Assembly (NCBI GenBank): GCA_949128115.1
Contig: OX421961.1
Span: forward strand, 102,133,863 to 102,197,862
DNA from: Anaspis maculata
Taxonomy: Eukaryota; Arthropoda; Insecta; Coleoptera; Scraptiidae
Reading direction: 5' to 3'
DNA: 64,000 bases
A program made the position numbers and the translations under genes. Positions 47,844 through 59,608 of this stretch are shown here, in pieces (within the stretch, counting starts at the first letter, position 1; each line of letters begins with the position of its first letter). The notes under the pieces are model-generated. The model was not told the DNA's origin, searched no databases, and worked only from the letters and a program-made list of their open reading frames with translations.

Positions 47844-49429
47844 TTGATTGCTTTCCCAGAATAACAATTCTCATAGCAATGCTTAACTTATGTAACAAAA
47901 ATAACGAATCCTCAAAAAGAAAGAAAAAACATCAAAAATGACCATCAAAGACATCAGGACTTTACAGAAATGTTTAGAACAAACCAACATAACAGAAATT
48001 TTCAAGTCTCCCCATTTATTTTTGTTTCATTGTTTGCTCGGTAGCCTTCTTCAGTACCAAACGGTAAAAGGAAATCCAAGATGGCGGCCAAGCTGGTGAA
48101 AACAGTTGACGGTCTTGTTTCCTAAAATAGTAGGCCGAAGAGTTTTCGCCAATCACGACTATATTTCTAACATCCCTAATGGTCAAAATATCAATTTCCA
48201 TCTTCAAAATTCTTCGATTTTTTCAACAATAAAATGTCCACAAAGGGAATTATATTTTTGAAAATATCTCTGGAAACAATTGATATTTTTGAAATCGGTT
48301 TGCTAAACCTTCATTGATGGCGTAAAATGGCGAATATGTACGGTAACTTTCATCACTGTACCTCTTTCGGTTCATGATTTAACATTTTTAGCGCATTTTC
48401 CATCTTGATGAAAATCGCTATTGCAACCGCAGTGTATACACGATGCAGGGTATTTTCTCGGTTCAGTCAAATTTTTTATGATTGAAATTGTGTCATAATA
48501 TTGAAATAACGTGTATACACTCCGCGCATGCTGTGTAGGAACCTAATTGCTCCGGTCGAGAGTGGATAGTAGCATCACAGAAGAAACAAGTGAGTATGCC
48601 TTCACGTGCGTGAGTCTCAGTAGCGCATTTTCTCAAAGAGGCATATTGTGAACGTGAAGAAATTTGGTTGAAGGAGAAACACCATTCCTTGCCCTTTTTC
48701 TTCACTCGAAGCTCATTGTGATATGGTGTTATCAGAATGGGGTACTTGCCAATGAAATAGATTTGAATGAAAATTCTTTCACTCAGCAATATATTTTTTT
48801 GTTTGAGGGCGGGAGCTGGGAGCGGCGACTAATCAGCAGTAGTTTATTCTTTCCCATTTTTAGTCGGCTATCCATATAGCGAAAGAATTAGATCGCTATG
48901 TCTTCGGGTTCATGTTTTCCATTTATCTCTTACTTTGAGGGCAGCGTGTGGGGGTGGCAGCATTCTGCAAAGTAACTGTTGCACAGTTTGAGTTGAGAGT
49001 TTCTAAATGTTTAAGGAAATATGACAATCAATGAAAATTGTAAAAGTTGCATTTTTTTGTTTAGGGGCGGGAGCTGGAGGCGGCGACTAATCAAAAGTGG
49101 CCTCCTCTTCCCATTTTTAGTCAGCTATCTATATAGCGGAACAATTTGATCGCTATGTCTTCAGGGTTATGTTTTACATTCATCTCTTACTTTGGGGGCG
49201 GCGTGTGGGAGCGGCAGAGTTTGGCAAAGAAATTCTTCCATAGTTTGAGTTTTGAGTTGGGAGTTTCTGAATGTTTGAGGTAACATTAAAATGTAATTCA
49301 GTGGGAATTATTGAAAGTTGCATTTCTTCTCTTTTGGGGGTGGAAGTTGGAGGCGGCGCCATGTCAAAGGTAGCCCATTCTTTCCCATTTTTAGTTAGCT
49401 ATCCATATAGCGAAAGAATTAGATTGTTA

Positions 49430-50220
49430 TTTGTATTTATTTTGTACGTTTTATTATAATTGTACACGTCATAGAAAAAAAATAAGAATAAAAATTATAA
49501 CAATAGTGACAATTAACACTAGCATAGCCACCAATGAACAATAACGTCGTACATAGTTACACAAGCATGTTACAACACATCACACATCTTAAAATTGTAG
49601 TTCAAGTACTCATCCCAGCTGTAGAAGGCTTTTTGTATTAAAAAGTGCTTTATTCTTGCTTTGAACTGGGGAAGGGTCAAGCTCCTGACGCTCTCCGGCA
49701 GAACATTAAAAAAACTGATGCCGAGGCAATTTATGCCCTGACGAGACCGCTCAATCCTGTGATAGGGAACGGCTATCTTTTGTCGATTTCTAGTGGTATA
49801 TCCGTGATACGAAGCATTTGTCCTGAAACTACTCTCATTCACCTTCACAAACAACAGACACTGCAGTATATACAAAGACGGCACAGTTAAAACCCTTAGT
49901 CGGGTAAATAAAGGCTTACAATGTGCAGCATAATCCGCCCCAGCCATAATTCTGATCACTCGCTTTTGTAGCCTAAATATCTTTAGGGATCCGGATGAAC
50001 CTCCCCACAACAAAACTCCGTAGCTCAACACACTCTGGAAGCGACCGTGATACAGCAACAGAACCGCATCCAAGTCCGCCACATGTGACAGTTTTCTGAT
50101 TTGGTAGGTCAGTCTTACAAGTTTCCCACTCAATTCATCCACGTGCTTCCGCCAGCTCAATGCCGGGTCAAGACAAATTCCCAAAAATTTGACCGATTTT
50201 ATTCGACCGATATAAAAATT
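49430..50220 (-). pseudogene. 5'-truncated non-LTR retrotransposon inserted in the G-rich array
   Basis: On the - strand a 204-codon frame (50184-49570), open further upstream to about 50215, carries LINE reverse-transcriptase C-terminal landmarks. They are VKFLGICLDPALSWRKHV, LLLYHGRFQSVLSYGVLLWG, IFRLQKRVIRIMAG, LGISFFNVLPESVR and FKARIKHFL. It ends in a stop followed by a 3' region with AATAAA words. The palm with the catalytic Asp residues is absent. On both sides the array unit is cut at the same point (TTAGAT / ATGTCTTCGGG) with loss of about four bases and no clear duplication. Confidence 0.85.
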
Positions 50221-51484
50221 TTATGTCTTCGGGTTTATGTTTTTCATTCATCTCTCACTTTGAGGGTAGCGTGTGGGGGCGGCAGCATTCGGCAAAGTAA
50301 CTGTTGCACAGTTTCAGTTGGGAGTTTCTAAATGTGAGGGAAATATGACAATCAGTGAAAATTGTGAAAGTTGCATTTTTTGTTTGTTTGGAGGCGGCAG
50401 CTGGAGGCGGCGGCTAATTAAAAGTGGCCTATATTTTCCCAGTTTCAGTCAGCTATCAATATAGTGAAAGAATTAGATCGCTATGTCTTCAGGTTCATGT
50501 TTTACATTTATCTCTCACTTTGGGGGCGGCGTGTGGGAGCGGCAGAGTTTGGCAAAGAAATTCATGCACAGTTTGAGTCAAGAGTTTCCAAATGTTCGAG
50601 GTGACAGTAACAGCTAAATCAGTGAAAATTGTTGAAAGTTGCACTTTTTTTCTTTTGGGGGCGGAAGCTGGAGGCGGCGCCATATCAAAAGTAGCCTATC
50701 CTTTTCCATTTTCAGTCAGCTATCCATATAGCGGAAAACTTGGATCACTTTGTCTTTGGGTTCATGTTTTTCATTTATCTCTTACTTTGGGGGCGGCGTG
50801 TGGGAGCGGCAGCGTTCGGCTAAGCAAATGTTGCACAATTTGAGTTGGCAGTTCCTAAATGTTTAAGGGAACATCTCAATCAGTAACATTTGTGAAAGTT
50901 GCACTTTTCATCGTTTGGGGGCGGAATCTGGGGGCGGCGACTAACCAAAAGTAGCCTATCCTTTCCCATTTTTGGTCAGCTATTTATATACCGAAAGAAT
51001 CAGATCGCTATGTCTTCGGGTTTATGTTTTTCATTTTATTGCACTTTTTATCGTTTGGGGGGCGGAATCTGGGGGGCGGCGACTAACCAAAAGTAGCCCA
51101 TCCTTTTCCATTTTTAGTAAGCTATTTATATACCGAAAGAATCAGATCGCTATGTCTTCGGGTTTATGTTTTTCATTTTAAAGTGATTGGGGGCGGTTTT
51201 TAGCAGTTTTTTCATGTCGGCGGCGCATATTGATGACGGAATGTTTCTTGGCTTACGTTTATAAGTGGCAACTATGTATTATTCAAAAAATGAGAACACC
51301 AGAGCATCAGGTCTGGTAGAAAGTGCAATATTATTATGTTATTTCAAGTTTATCGGGGGCGGTTTTCTCTATGTTGGCGGCGCAATATAGACATCCAATA
51401 TAGCCTAGCCCTCCTTTGGGAGTGGCAGCTATGTAACAGCGAAAAAATTAGAAAGCTAGGTCGTCTAGTTTGGGAGGAGTTCGA

Positions 51485-51514
51485 GGACGGACGGACGGAC
51501 GGACGGACGGACAA
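51485..51514. repeat. (GGAC)n microsatellite
   Basis: Seven tandem GGAC units directly inside the right 46-bp inverted repeat of the G-rich array. Confidence 0.9.
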
Positions 51515-51564
51515 AGCGGTTGCAATAGCGATTTTCATCAAGATGGAAAATGCGCTAAAAATTC

Positions 51565-52729
51565 TGATAGTGTTTCAGGATTTACTCCTCGTTGAATCGC
51601 ACGCGGTACTACCAAAGAAGGGTTCAGGGTATGCATTGCTGAAAGGAATTCAGTAATTTCGATTCAGAACATTAAAAAAAATTCTGTTTGAACTTAGTGT
51701 TGAAAATAGCTTACTCTTTGGAATGCCCCTCTTCAAGAAGATACACCATCAAAATTTTGACTCCACAAACGAATTCAGAGGATACGAATTTGTGGGAAAC
51801 AACGTGTTGCACATCTCCTTATAAATTCTTTGTAGGTGAAAATCAAATAAAACCAATTTGTGTGTTCTGCCAAAGAACTTATTTTTTTTCATTATGAAAA
51901 ATTTCCGGGACAAGGCGATAAACGTCGTCAATTTTTACGATATATCCATGAGTTTCCTCTTTAATTAATAAAACGAACTGATAAGCGGTTTGGTGGGAGC
52001 CCTAACACCTTAAACTTTCAGCAGCCCCCCGAGCCCCCTTCCGGTGAAAATTTGGCGTGGCTCCACCTCTTAGAGGTGGAGGTGGAGAGGTGCTCATTCT
52101 GAGTATGTGTACTGAATTTCATGCTTTCATCACCATTTGCAAGGTTCATTCACCTAGTGCCCCCACTACATCCATTGGATTGACGGGTTCCATCGGGTTC
52201 TATACCTTTAATTTTGAGTTGCAATTTTTTACCCCCCCTCCAATAACTCGAAGCCTCGGGGTGCGATTTTTGGCAATTTCAGATATGTAGTAGGGCACTT
52301 AATTCTGAACAGAATATCAAATTTTCAGGACGTTCATATCTTTGCCGAGGTTTTGGCAATTTTTTTACCATGTTTCCTGTACTAAAACAAAGTTGGCCTT
52401 AAAAATGTATTAAAACAACGTATAAAGGCAGCATTTGGAACTTTGCTTGTGAAAATGCACTCCTCACTCATTTCTACATGTAGTTTGAGCTTAATAGCTA
52501 AACTAAAAAATACTGACTGCGGTACCAGAGACCAGCCAGGAACCATTTTTGCAGAATTTACCCCTAGCAGGTATATTAACCGCTATACAGTGCCTCTGGT
52601 GCGAAATATTGCGTGGCGCCACATCTGGAATTGCAAAGGAGGGTCTTCTGAACACGTCTGCCAAATTTCATGCTTTGATCACAAAATGCACAGATCATTC
52701 CATTTTTGGCCGTTAACCCCGCCACTATA
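51565..52729. other. Non-coding; diverged internal duplication
   Basis: GCGTGGCTCCACCTCTTAGAGG ... CTGAATTTCATGCTTTCATC (52050-52140) and GCGTGGCGCCACATCTGG ... CAAATTTCATGCTTTGATC (52610-52680) are diverged copies. No gene is recognised. Confidence 0.45.
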
Positions 52730-53456
52730 CAGGTGTCCCAGAAATGGCGCATAAACTCTCCAGTACGTTGTAGCGGACCTTCCAGGGAACTCTAGAAAAA
52801 TAGTGAAAAAATTCCTCCTTGACCACTCTTCGAGATACAAGAGTTTGAATTTGAAAACTCAACTTTTTTATTTCTGTGATTTATTTAAAATCGCAATATT
52901 TATCTCATGGGGACAAAGCCTTTTCATCATTTTCTGGTGAAATAATCCTCAACAACTTTTGATTAACGGCTACAGCCAATTCTAAATTTTGCCAATTTTC
53001 AATCAAATTACCCAGAAAATGGATCCGGCATCATCGGTGAAAAACAAATGAGTAGGTATACCTACAATCTGACATTAAATAAATAAAAAATCGAATGAAG
53101 TCAATTTCTGACAATCAGATCAGTCAGTGTTATTTTGCATCATTCCTGCCTCGTTTTCACTTTTCCGCGATTACCTAATGTATGCGGCTAGCGAATACAC
53201 TGATATGTTACTGATTTTGGGCGACCGTTTCTATGATGACCATGTTTATATTTGAACAATAATTATATTATTACCTAGCGGTACGTATGTAGGTGAACAC
53301 GTGTAGTCGTGCACGTTTGCCAAATCGACCGTTAAGTTTTTTGGCGATAACTTAATAAATAAAAGCCAAAGAATTTTTCTATTATTTTTCCCCGACTCTA
53401 TGATGAGTTTCCAGCAACGTACTGAAGAGTTTATGCGCCATTTCTGGGACACCCTG
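52730..53456. repeat. 727-bp TA-flanked element with CAGGTGTCCCAGAAATGG ends
   Basis: TA then CAGGTGTCCCAGAAATGGCG, and the mirror CGCCATTTCTGGGACACCCTG then TA. Terminal inverted repeats are about 45 bases, continuing through CATAAACTCT(C/T)CAGTACGTT. It belongs to the same CAGGGTGT-ended class as 30062 and 38037. No transposase frame is visible. Confidence 0.8.
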
Positions 53457-53924
53457 TATTTGTATTTTGTACTTTGGAATAAACTGCTCCACAATGAAGT
53501 TGTCGCCACCAAAAAAATGGCTTGACTTTGACGGCCAATTACTTTCGATTACCAAAAGTGATTTCCATTCTGTTTATTGCGTTTACTAGCCCAATCTATC
53601 CTCAACAGATCCTGTAATTGTGAATATCAAGAAACTGCATGTAACATTTATACAGAGTGATATGTAAAAAAGTGAGAAATTGCGACAACTTCATCAAACT
53701 CCCATTCGCAAAAAAAAAATTTTTTCAAATTCCAATGTGAAAATCATGAAGTGCGATGCATTGTCTCAAAACAGTTTTGGAATTACCAAGATTGGAGGTC
53801 TTACACATAGAAGATATGGATTTTTATATGGAATAGAACAGATTTGCTCTATTTTCTCGCAAGATTGAATCACATCCAATGAATGGGTGGTTGACATTGA
53901 GTACGGTGGTTCCTACAACCGTTC

Positions 53925-54102
53925 CGGATAAGAATGTATTTTGTATTTTTGAATTTCTTAGTTTTCCAAAATACGTATTTTGTATTTTGTATTTCAAAGA
54001 CATTTCAAGAAGTAGTTTGTATTTTGTATTTCGACTATCTTGGATCGTGTATTTTGTATTTTGTATTTAAATACATTTTTCGAAGTATTTTGCCCAGCCC
54101 TG
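53925..54102. mobile_element. Right end of a hAT-like element (CAGGGCTGGGC terminus)
   Basis: Tandem GTATTTT words lead to GTATTTTGCCCAGCCCTG ending at 54102. Read outward in, this is CAGGGCTGGGCAAAATAC, a familiar hAT-type end. No matching left end with an 8-bp duplication is visible, so it is truncated. Confidence 0.5.
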
Positions 54103-54559
54103 CTAACAAACAATCACAACTGAGGAGGCTATGTCATCCGGTAAACTTCCCCGTGCTGCCATCTTCGCCTATTATACGCCTATAGTTTCTCATGTCGGCT
54201 TCTCCAATGAATCAAATCGGATGAGAAGCCAAAACTTGGCGCAGAAAACAGTATAGAACATTTATGAAAGTCAAAAAATCTAAAATTCGACTTTTTCCCC
54301 CTGTGTTTGAGACTTAAAGCTCTGAAGAAACTTGTGTGCAAAATTGGAAAATTTAAACTTTCGGCTTTGGAGCCTCTCTCGCGCCAAGAAAAAAATCCAT
54401 GTGGGTGTAATTGCAGACTCATAAAATCAATCATGACGCGACGACCTCCGATGCACATTTTATGAAATTAATTAACATTATTTTGTTTACTGCCATCCCG
54501 ATCTAATTATGGAAATCAGCGCTCAGGTAAATATTTTCAAAATCAATCAATGACCCAAT
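54103..54559. other. Non-coding spacer, no gene seen
   Basis: No domain, RNA or repeat with defined ends. Confidence 0.4.
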
Positions 54560-54860
54560 CTATTAACGAACTACTACAGCCATCATCTTAGGCCGCAGAG
54601 TCGTGCTCTTTTGACAAAAACCATGTCGCGCCTGCCCACGCTATGTCACCGGTGAAATTTATACTTTATTATTATTGTTTTAGCGATCATTAATGCGCTT
54701 AATATTTCGCACCCAAATTTAGGCAGCGATCGTGAAAACACTAATTTAAAAACCATCATTCGTAATTTACAATGACACGGATTTGTATACAAATAAATAA
54801 TTATATGGTTTTATTACCATTTTCGCTTTGGAGTGTTAAAGCGCGCTATATACGATAATT
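54560..54860. promoter_or_regulatory. Candidate conserved non-coding / enhancer block
   Basis: Repeat-free text combines GC blocks (GTCGCGCCTGCCCACGC, GTCACCGGTG) with TAAT-type words (GCGATCATTAATGCGCTTAA, GGTTTTATTACC). The neighbouring patch 55190-55320 (CACGACGGTCCGGTGGTGG) has a similar texture. Confidence 0.2.
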
Positions 54861-57348
54861 TTTGTTTAAACTAGAATTTGCTTGAGAGACGGAAATTGTT
54901 TTCATTATCTTTAGTAACTTTAGTTTGCCTAATGTGTAGGGAAAACAAAAATGACATAAGTTGAAAGTAAATGTTTGTGGTACACATTAGAACCAAATCA
55001 CACTACTGTGTACATTGCTATTGTTTTGGAGCGTACAAACGCACCTTTTTGGAATCGTCTTTCAAAGCTTTCAATCAGCACAATAAGTCATCCATGCAAT
55101 AAGTATACCTACATGCAAAACGTTGTCGATCATATAGGGCGATAAGAATATTCCGGTGAAGAAGGTCGGGACTGTGATGACGGCTCAATTACCGCTATCT
55201 CGGTCCTTGATTTATCACTTGGCTAATAATCATGGGGTTCCCGGAGCGCACGACGGTCCGGTGGTGGAGCTTTGTGAGAGCCCAGTGGAGGACCACCCAG
55301 GACAATCTGTCAACACGGACATTTTATGAGAGAGACCCGTATTTGTAAAAGCGCTTTCGCCAGTTTGTGTTGCCCTGTCGAGTACATAATAATTCTCGGT
55401 GATTATTTTTTTTTTGGCGAGGAGGGCGCGCTTCAGCTACGCCCTCAATCCATAATTTATTGATTTTTTTTTTGGCATATACCTTCCTAAGCGTCAATGC
55501 CGCTTTCAAGGTTTTTTATCGAGCCCCAGAAAAGCCGATCAGGGACGGCAAATACCTAGAAACTCAACCGCCACCATTAGAATATTTGCCGTGAAAAGTC
55601 GTCTTCATCAATTTTCAAATCTTGAGGTACGTACCGCTTTCCAAGTTTTCTAACATCACTTTTAGGTATTCTGAGAACCTTTGCACTTATGAAGTCGGAG
55701 GATTTGAACGATGCGGTGTGTGGAACATTTTTGAGTCAAGATCCTGAGAATCTCTTCTAGGAATTCCAGATAATTTGGTGAAAAATCGCAGATTCCTTAG
55801 TTAGTGGTTGTTCCGGATCAAACTGTTGGATATGAGAAGTGTGACACGGACACGGTGACAATTTGCCGTCACAACATCGGAACTCTTTCCAACGATTGAC
55901 AAATCAAACGATAAGGATCTCGATAAGGACATTTCCTTCTCTTTCATTTTGGTTATCAGCGAAGATGAGGTATACTCTTTCGTTAGTAACTCAGCACTAT
56001 TCCTAGGTCTACCTAATCTAAAGCCACTGAATCACAATTCCGAACAAGTAGCGACAACTTCTCAAAATGCGGTGAGAGTCAATGTTAAGAAAGATCTTCA
56101 TAGAAAGCCGGAATTTCTAGTAGCCTCTATGAAAACCTGTCAATGCTAAGACGAGTTTCTCGAGTAATGCGCATGCCGCTGACGTCCGCGTACCGTCAGG
56201 GACTGTTGATGGAACAAACCTACTAGAGGCTTGAAAACACACGGCACACTGAAACCACCTGGTTTTATCCCGACTGCCGTTCTGCATCATGTGATGTGAC
56301 TCGCCAACAAGCCCAACACCTTCGCCCTGTACGAACACTTGGTGCCCTCGAACCATTCGATTCAATCGGTCGCAAAGTGTTTCGACAATGTGTGCGGTTT
56401 CATTTTTTTTTTTTATTTCGTTCGGAACAGTCACTCAAGGCACCGAAACGAATTGGAGCGGGCTGCCACCACTTCGAACTTGTCCAAATCCGTTAATCGT
56501 CCGAAATTAATCGTTTGAAGTAGGAATCCTTGCGCATGGTATCGTGAATTGTGGTCCCGTACATCCACAAATGGTATACTGAATACCGTTTCTTTATGCA
56601 TCTGATGCTAACCAACATCTGGGACAAGAAAAAGCTTTTTCACGAGCTTTTGCTTAATTCTTCAAATGACTGACGACTATACTGTTTAAATTGGTACAAA
56701 TGCTTGCATCCTGAATGGAAATCAATGCAGTGTGTTTGTTTCGAGTGTTCGTATACGAACAGCATTTGAAGATAAAAGCACAATCAGAAAAATAATTTCA
56801 TTCCCTTCAATTGACCTTTCCAATTTTAGGAGATAGAAAATACATGGATTTTCGAGGTCACCTTTGACGTTTTGACGTTTATGACGTTTGGACGTTTCGT
56901 TTCTGACTTTTGCGGGAATTTTGAATCGGATAGCTATACTGTTCCCATTATCATGTGGGGAAAGTCACTAGAGCCCATACCCATAAGGGAGTTTTTAATG
57001 GACGAAGTAATAGAGTTTTTTCGTAGTAAGATGCACGTGTCTGGTGCAGCGTGATCCCTGCTGGTGCTGGTGCAGCCACACTTCCATCAAGTTTGGGTCT
57101 TTCGTGAACCGGTGCATGCCGGGTGTATTCGTCTTATTCTCGACTCGCATAGAGCGACACAACTGGACCATTTCTGTATCTTCTCAGTTTTCCACTACAT
57201 ATAACACACTTATTGGTAAGAACGAGGGTAAGAACAAGTGAAATAATGAAATCCATGCTGAAATCAAATAAATACACGACAGAGCGCTTGTCAGATTCGA
57301 AAAATTTCCCATTGTCAGAAACGAAATGTCATATCTCAAGAAACATAG
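54861..57348. other. Non-coding intron sequence, no gene recognised
   Basis: Short frames overlap on both strands at 55949-56500 without motifs. GACGTTTTGACGTTTATGACG repeats locally at 56867-56895. Nothing else is supportable. Confidence 0.3.
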
Positions 57349-57546
57349 GGCGCTTTCCAATAACTGCGACAAGACGGATACACAATGTCAAAGTGCACTT
57401 TCCAGCTCAATTCCAAACTCAGCCTCGCCAATGTTTCGATTGTGTCGACATGTGGTGCTATTACTGCTATTAGAACGCTAGCTGTGTCGAATTGTGTCCA
57501 TATGTGTCCAATTGTGTCCTTATACGCCTTATTGGGAAGCGCCCAA
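57349..57546. repeat. MITE-like inverted repeat with GGGCGCTTtCCAATAA ends
   Basis: AGGGCGCTTTCCAATAACTG and the mirror TTATTGGGAAGCGCCC bound about 198 bp. The inner GTGTCCATATGTGTCC and ATTGTGTC words are repetitive. Confidence 0.6.
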
Positions 57547-57995
57547 TGACCTCGATTAACCGTATCTTATACGCATGACGTCACAGTAAAGAGAGACAAC
57601 GGAAAATTGGAGACCTCAATTTGATATAATCACAGAGTAGGTAGTGCCAATTGAAATTTCAAAGTTGGGGTGGGTGGTGGGTGGGGTCGAAGGAGATGAA
57701 GATAGAAATTCCCCAATGTATATTTCAGATGTTCCCTGATATAAAAATCAACCTGTTTTTGCTCGATGAAAAATATCCACTAGGAATCGGGAGTTATTAC
57801 GGGTGGATAGTTTTCAGATGATCACCCGATATTATGTATAGACTCGTGTATAGACTACTTCCAGTTCGATTGTTGAATTGCAACTTTATTATCTTTGAGT
57901 TACACCAAATGGCCAAACATCAAACAGCGCAGTAGTTGTGCTGGGCCGGCGTTATTCGCGAAGCATAAAACCCGCAAATACGGCCGGCCAAGAAC
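57547..57995. other. Non-coding spacer, no gene seen
   Basis: Ordinary intron text with a G-rich patch (GTTGGGGTGGGTGGTGGG) at 57664. Confidence 0.4.
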
Positions 57996-58338
57996 GGAGG
58001 AGAAGAGCTTGTGGTGTGATGGTCAGCGCGTCCAATTACCACCTCAGGGGTCGTGGGTTCGAATCCCACTGTGGGCGCTCGGATTCTCGTCCCCAAAACA
58101 AGCTATTTGATTTAGGTAGTTGGAATGCTTGCTGCACGTTAATGCAAGGCGCCGTGTGTCGCATAGCACGTAAAATACGAACGATGGTGCCGACCCCATG
58201 CGATGTTGGTGGTCGTCAAAAATTCCTACTCTGTGTTGGGCAAAATTTCCGGTATAGTGGAGGAAAGCATTCACCGGCGTCGGTGTTAGGCCTCGTTGCG
58301 GAAATCGGCTGACGTTAAATAAACAAATAGAAAAAATA
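57996..58338 (+). mobile_element. tRNA-derived SINE, full-length copy
   Basis: The head AGAGCTTGTGGTGTGATGG has an A-box-like TGGTGTGATGG, and GGTTCGAATCC at 58056-58066 is a perfect B box. The body has GTTGGAATGCTTGCT, GTGTGTCGCATAGCACGT, AACGATGGTGCCGACCCC, GGTATAGTGGAGGAAAGC and CGGCGTCGGTGTTAGGCC. The tail GTTAAATAAACAAATAG with an A-run follows. The tRNA-like part does not close into a full cloverleaf, so it is a SINE and not a tRNA gene. The best-preserved of three copies. Confidence 0.88.
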
Positions 58339-58470
58339 ACGTGGGAGGTAAGGACACAGCCAATATGCTGAATGGCAGAGGAGAGAGGAAATGTATTGGC
58401 AATACGAGGATCACTGTTTCTTTGCAGATTGCTGGAACAAATTCATGTCACGTGCGACCCTGAGTCATTT

Positions 58471-58595
58471 CAGGGGCCTTATTTCTAGCGGGGAGCGATC
58501 ACCAGGCGATCACAGTTCAGCCAATCATAGCCCTGGTTGCTTAGCAACTTCACATGGGAACGGATCACATCCTTCCTAGAAATAGGCTCCCAGGG
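58471..58595. repeat. Inverted-repeat element with X-box-like centre, copy 1
   Basis: CAGGGGCCTTATTTCTAG and the mirror CTAGAAATAGGCTCCCAGG form the ends. The centre reads AGCCAATCATAGCCCTGG then GTTGCTTAGCAAC. It is the opposite orientation of the element at 59465. Confidence 0.7.
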
Positions 58596-58599
58596 GATC

Positions 58600-59464
58600 G
58601 TACAGTTTCGAAGTGCTGCCCTCTAGCGTTGAACAGCTAACGCGCAGATCTATGCAACCAATAATACGCGAGAACTCCATCTTAACCAGTCAGCATGCAA
58701 GCGCACGTCACTGTGACCAAACGACCAGTCGTATTAAGCTCGCATAAAATCCTACTTGATGGACTATGGGCACATCAAAACAATAATAAAAATGTTGTTG
58801 TGGCTGCCCACTTCTCTGCCGTGCCATTGTTGATTTATGTGGCATTAGAAAGGAGCGGACTTGTTGGTGCTGCACTGCAACACCGGTGGCGGCCGTAAAA
58901 CCTCCACTTCACGAGGAGACTCCTGCCAATGAAACCGATTTTAAGTGTAATTTAATTGCTCGACTTTTACTGTAAGTAATATATTTTATCGGAGGAACGC
59001 GAGTGTCTGGGAATAAAGGAGCTGCTGAATATATACGTTTTCTTTGGTGGAGGCAGCAGTAGTATTATCCTACTATACATGTAGGCAGGCAGTAATGGCA
59101 GAAGTATAAATAAGATAATCGCCCGAGTCAGTCTTTAAAGGCAGTCGGTCTTATTACCAACAGATATCTCATGTCAATTAATGCGACCAAAGAGCTTAAC
59201 AAAAGCAAGAGCTTTGCGGCGCGACCGTGGCCGTTTTTCAAGACTTCAACGCAAATCTAAATAATCTGGTTTTCTGTTTTCCGTACACATACATACCTAT
59301 GCCAACCTATACCAAAGGAATGGCAGGGCCTACCGGTTCACTTTAATGGGATGTATCACGTCTTGTTGGGACAGAATCGATTCACCCTCACCGTTGAGTC
59401 CCTCACTCAGTCCAGTTATAGCGATTGCAAATTTACCTCATGCAAAATCTGTGGTGATCGTCTC
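58600..59464. other. Non-coding with one candidate regulatory patch
   Basis: The segment 59140-59260 (ATGTCAATTAATGCGACC, AAGAGCTTAACAAAAGC, AGAGCTTTGCGGCGCGACC) has paired CAAAG/CTTTG and TAAT words, and looks more constrained than its surroundings. No gene is present. Confidence 0.25.
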
Positions 59465-59608
59465 CAGGGGCCCCATTTTCGAGGCACATTTGATCTGTTC
59501 TCACATGTGAACTCTGAAGTTGCTAGGTAACCAAGGCAAGGCTGTGATTGGCCATCATCAAGGCAACTTACATGAGAAATTGCTCCCCGGGTCCTGAAAA
59601 TGAGGCCA
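59465..59608. repeat. Inverted-repeat element with X-box-like centre, copy 2
   Basis: CAGGGGCCCCATTTTCGAGG and CCTGAAAATGAGGCC form the ends. The centre GTTGCTAGGTAACCAAGGC ... TGTGATTGGCC is the reverse-complement relative of the one at 58471. Confidence 0.7.

Larger units (their letters stand above)
48385..51562. repeat. G-rich tandem array bracketed by a perfect 46-bp inverted repeat
   Basis: Units start with GGGGGCGGgAGCTGGaGGCGGC at about 48807, 49064, 49335, 50388, 50660, 50922 and 51058. They repeat CCCATTTTTAGTCAGCTATC, GATCGCTATGTCTTCGGG, CTTACTTTGGGGGCGGCGTG and GAGTTTGGCAAAG at a period of 257-272 bp; the last unit is shortened to 136 bp. The outer boundary is TTTTTAGCGCATTTTCCATC at 48385 with its exact complement ending at 51561. 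A GGAC run sits just inside the right end, and a LINE fragment interrupts the array. The short frames called here are all repeat artefacts. Confidence 0.85.

Noticed and set aside
48664..51181. Series of 60-83 codon frames with FLFGGGSWRRRL-type repeats
   Set aside because: All derive from the G-rich tandem units; no start, stop or codon pattern is conserved between units as a gene would show.
58005..58075. tRNA gene
   Set aside because: A and B boxes are present, but the acceptor arms do not pair and the sequence continues into a body shared with two other copies, so it is a SINE head.
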